8,140 bases of DNA from DAOUMF01 sp034411955 (GTDB lineage Bacteria > Chloroflexota > Dehalococcoidia > SM23-28-2 > RBG-16-64-32), in the NCBI GenBank assembly GCA_034411955.1, contig DAOUMF010000038.1:1-8140 (forward strand). The letters run 5' to 3'. Shown here one piece after another: positions 6,781 through 8,140 of this stretch. The position numbers were made by a program, and so were the translations under genes. Every line of letters starts with the position of its first letter. The stretch's first letter is position 1. A model generated the notes under the pieces. The model searched no databases. It had not been told where the DNA came from and saw only the letters and a list, made by a program, of their open reading frames with translations.

Positions 6781-6890
6781 CAGAGCCTTCTCCGCTCCTT
6801 CGGATCACGGTGACGAAGAAGCCTTCCTGTCGTTCTGAGCCCTTCACCGTGAGTCATTCTGATCCGCCTCCGGCGGAGAAGAATCTCGCG
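6781..6890. repeat. Cluster of hairpin-forming dispersed-repeat-like units
   Basis: Three parts can be seen. First, TCACGGTGA (6805-6813) and TCACCGTGA (6844-6852) form a perfect 9-base inverted repeat with 30 bases between. Second, inside it lies TGTCGTTCTGAGC (6829-6840 region). Third, ATTCT (6856-6860) pairs with AGAAT (6880-6884) around an inner stem TCCGCC (6863-6868) / GGCGGA (6872-6877), the two stems being joined by a symmetrical GA/GA internal loop. The motif TCATTCTGA...GAAGAATCT resembles a repeat scattered between genes in many high-GC environmental bacterial genomes; that resemblance is from memory. No open reading frame with a credible start lies here. Confidence 0.6.
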
Positions 6891-6895
6891 TCCCG

Positions 6896-6904
6896 TGATA
6901 TAAT
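6896..6904 (+). promoter_or_regulatory. Extended -10 promoter of prfA
   Basis: TGATATAAT combines a perfect TATAAT (6899-6904) with the TGn extension (6896-6898). No -35 is visible at 16-18 bases, which fits extended -10 promoters. Transcription would start near 6911, giving a leader of about 40 bases before the ATG at 6952. Confidence 0.65.
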
Positions 6905-6911
6905 CTCTTCG

Positions 6912-6930
6912 GGCCCCCATCCGGGGGGTC
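6912..6930 (+). other. GC-rich hairpin in the prfA leader
   Basis: GGCCCCC (6912-6918) pairs with GGGGGTC (6924-6930) with one G-T wobble and a five-base loop ATCCG. If transcription starts near 6911, this hairpin sits at the very 5' end of the message, about 20 bases before the start codon and clear of the GGTGA ribosome binding site. It may protect the 5' end. It could be coincidental. Confidence 0.4.
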
Positions 6931-6951
6931 TACTTGTGTTGGTGACCTGAG

Positions 6952-8022
6952 ATGCTGGACAAACTCGCCGCGATAGAGGCGCGATACGAGGAGCTGGGCC
7001 GCGAGATGGCCCGTCCCGAGCTGGTGGGCGACTACGAGCGCCTTCAGGCGCTCGCCAAGGAGCACGCCTCCCTGGAGGAGGTCGTCTCCATGTACCGGGA
7101 GTACCGGCGCCTCTCGCAGGCCTTAGAGGAGGCCCGCGCCATCGTCGCCGAGGGGGGAGACCCCGACCTGGTGGCCCTGGCCCAGGAGGAGGTGGCTCAG
7201 GCCGAGGCTGGCATGGACGCGTTGGACGAGAAGCTCCGCCGCGCTCTCCTCCCTAAGGACCCCATGGACGAGAAGGACGTCATCGTGGAGGTCCGGGCCG
7301 CCGCCGGCGGCGAGGAGGCGTCCCTGTTCGCCGGCGACCTCTACCGCATGTATAGCCGCTTTGCCGAGCGCAAGGGCTGGAAGGTGGAGCTCGTCGACTC
7401 CCACCCCAGCGACCTGGGCGGCTTCAAGGAGATCGTCTTCGAGGCCCACGGCCGCGGCGCCTACTCCTTCCTGAAGTACGAGAGCGGCGTCCACCGTGTC
7501 CAGCGGGTGCCCGTTACCGAGGCCAGCGGCCGCATCCACACCTCCACTGCTACGGTCGCCGTCCTCCCTGAGGCGGACGACGTCGATGTTCGCGTCGACG
7601 AGAAGGACCTGCGCATCGACATCTTCAACGCCAGCGGCCACGGCGGCCAGAACGTCCAGAAGAACGCCACCGCCGTGCGCATCACCCACCTCCCCTCCGG
7701 TATCGTCGCCGTCTGCCAGGACGAGCGCTCCCAGCTCAAGAACCGCAACAAGGCGATGGCCGTCCTCCGCGCCCGCCTCCTGGACGTCGAGCGGCGCAAG
7801 CAGCAGGAGGAGGTGGAGTCGGCCCGGCGCTCCCAGGTCGGCACCGGCGAGCGGGCGGAGAAGATACGCACCTACAACTTCCCCCAGGACCGCGTCACCG
7901 ACCACCGCATCGCCTACACGCGGCACAACCTGCCCGCCCTCCTGGACGGCGAGATCGACGACATCGTCGAGAGGATGCGCGAGGATGAGCAGGCGCGACT
8001 GCTGGAGGCGCAGCTCACGTAA
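6952..8022 (+). CDS. prfA: Peptide chain release factor 1
   Basis: The 356-residue product has standard RF1 length and architecture. There is a helical N-terminal domain (about 1-105), then VEVRAAAGGEEASLFAGDLYRM (112-133). The codon-recognition tripeptide is P187-V188-T189 in RVPVTEASGRIHTSTATVAV, of the RF1 PxT type rather than the RF2 SPF type. The peptidyl-tRNA hydrolysis motif GGQ is at 231-233 in SGHGGQNVQK, and the C-terminal segment has TYNFPQDRVTDHRI (307-320). It recognises UAA and UAG and releases the finished chain on the ribosome; the GGQ glutamine is normally methylated by PrmC. The start is the first possible one: an in-frame TGA lies three codons upstream, and GGTGA at 6941-6945 is a modest ribosome binding site. 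A prmC gene often follows prfA, but none begins in the remaining 118 bases. Confidence 0.97.
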   Translation: MLDKLAAIEARYEELGREMARPELVGDYERLQALAKEHASLEEVVSMYREYRRLSQALEEARAIVAEGGDPDLVALAQEEVAQAEAGMDALDEKLRRALLPKDPMDEKDVIVEVRAAAGGEEASLFAGDLYRMYSRFAERKGWKVELVDSHPSDLGGFKEIVFEAHGRGAYSFLKYESGVHRVQRVPVTEASGRIHTSTATVAVLPEADDVDVRVDEKDLRIDIFNASGHGGQNVQKNATAVRITHLPSGIVAVCQDERSQLKNRNKAMAVLRARLLDVERRKQQEEVESARRSQVGTGERAEKIRTYNFPQDRVTDHRIAYTRHNLPALLDGEIDDIVERMREDEQARLLEAQLT

Positions 8023-8030
8023 GACCGCAC

Positions 8031-8140
8031 TTGTCATCCTGAGCGGCGAGGAGGTTCTTCGAATGCGAGGGCTGGGGCACGCGAAGGTGTCAGTCCGCCT
8101 CGGGCGGGGATCTGGAGCGGCGCAGCGGGGTGGGTCGGAT
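8031..8140. repeat. Repeat-like non-coding tail behind prfA
   Basis: TTGTCATCCTGAGC (8031-8044) resembles the left end of the unit seen at 6854-6884. TCCGCC (8094-8099) and GGCGGG (8103-8108) form a small hairpin that matches the inner stem-loop at 6863-6877 at 13 of 15 positions, followed by GATCT as in the other copy's AATCT. A frame open from ATG at 8063 to the edge has no ribosome binding site and is not called. No intrinsic terminator with a T-run is visible behind prfA. Confidence 0.45.

Noticed and set aside
6741..6951. CRISPR array in the repeat-rich spacer
   Set aside because: The repeats are hairpins of differing sequence with no regular repeat-spacer spacing and no cas gene.
7123..8037. 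Minus-strand open frame of 304 codons across prfA
   Set aside because: It is antisense to an intact RF1 gene with all motifs, and has low-complexity composition.
8063..8140. Start of a downstream gene (open frame from ATG at 8063)
   Set aside because: There is no ribosome binding site, and the translation (MRGLGHAKVSVRLGRGSGAA) is low complexity and lies within repeat-like sequence.

Overview
The window looks like ordinary chromosome of a high-GC bacterium. The best guess is a Chloroflexota (Dehalococcoidia-like) lineage or relative. Hand-counted 60-base rows give about 68% GC in the conserved genes, the RelA/SpoT homologue has the TFDD...NPKES-MYQ variant, and dispersed hairpin repeats of the TCATTCTGAGC type are present. 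No 16S or other decisive taxonomic marker is in the window, so this placement is an inference.

Layout. The left two thirds is a run of five minus-strand genes. Read in transcription order from right to left they are: a carbon-nitrogen hydrolase (nitrilase family, start at 5330); a short-chain dehydrogenase that overlaps it by an ATGA; a long RelA/SpoT-type (p)ppGpp synthetase/hydrolase 37 bases further on; an unrecognised 287-residue helical protein of lower GC; and the N-terminal 105 residues of a YifB/ComM-type Mg-chelatase-like AAA ATPase cut by the left edge. The last gene has its own promoter, with a perfect TATAAT flanked by a perfect 9-base inverted repeat. The right third is on the plus strand: hisS (histidyl-tRNA synthetase), a 211-base spacer packed with hairpin repeats, and prfA (release factor 1), followed by 118 bases that again carry repeat-like sequence.

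Functionally the conserved core is translation and its stress control: HisRS, RF1 and the (p)ppGpp enzyme. The nitrilase and SDR genes look like a small metabolic pair placed between rel and hisS; their substrates cannot be read from the sequence. hisS and the nitrilase gene are divergent and share a 144-base spacer with a weak back-to-back -10 candidate.

I did not find a convincing new multi-gene system. What deserves a second look is mostly at the non-coding level: the operator-like palindrome at the yifB promoter, the tandem-GA hairpin repeats around prfA, the extended -10 promoter that abuts one of these repeats, and an RSH enzyme whose synthetase motif (TFDD) fits neither the RXKD nor the EXDD class. 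The 287-residue lower-GC gene is the one coding region without a recognised function.
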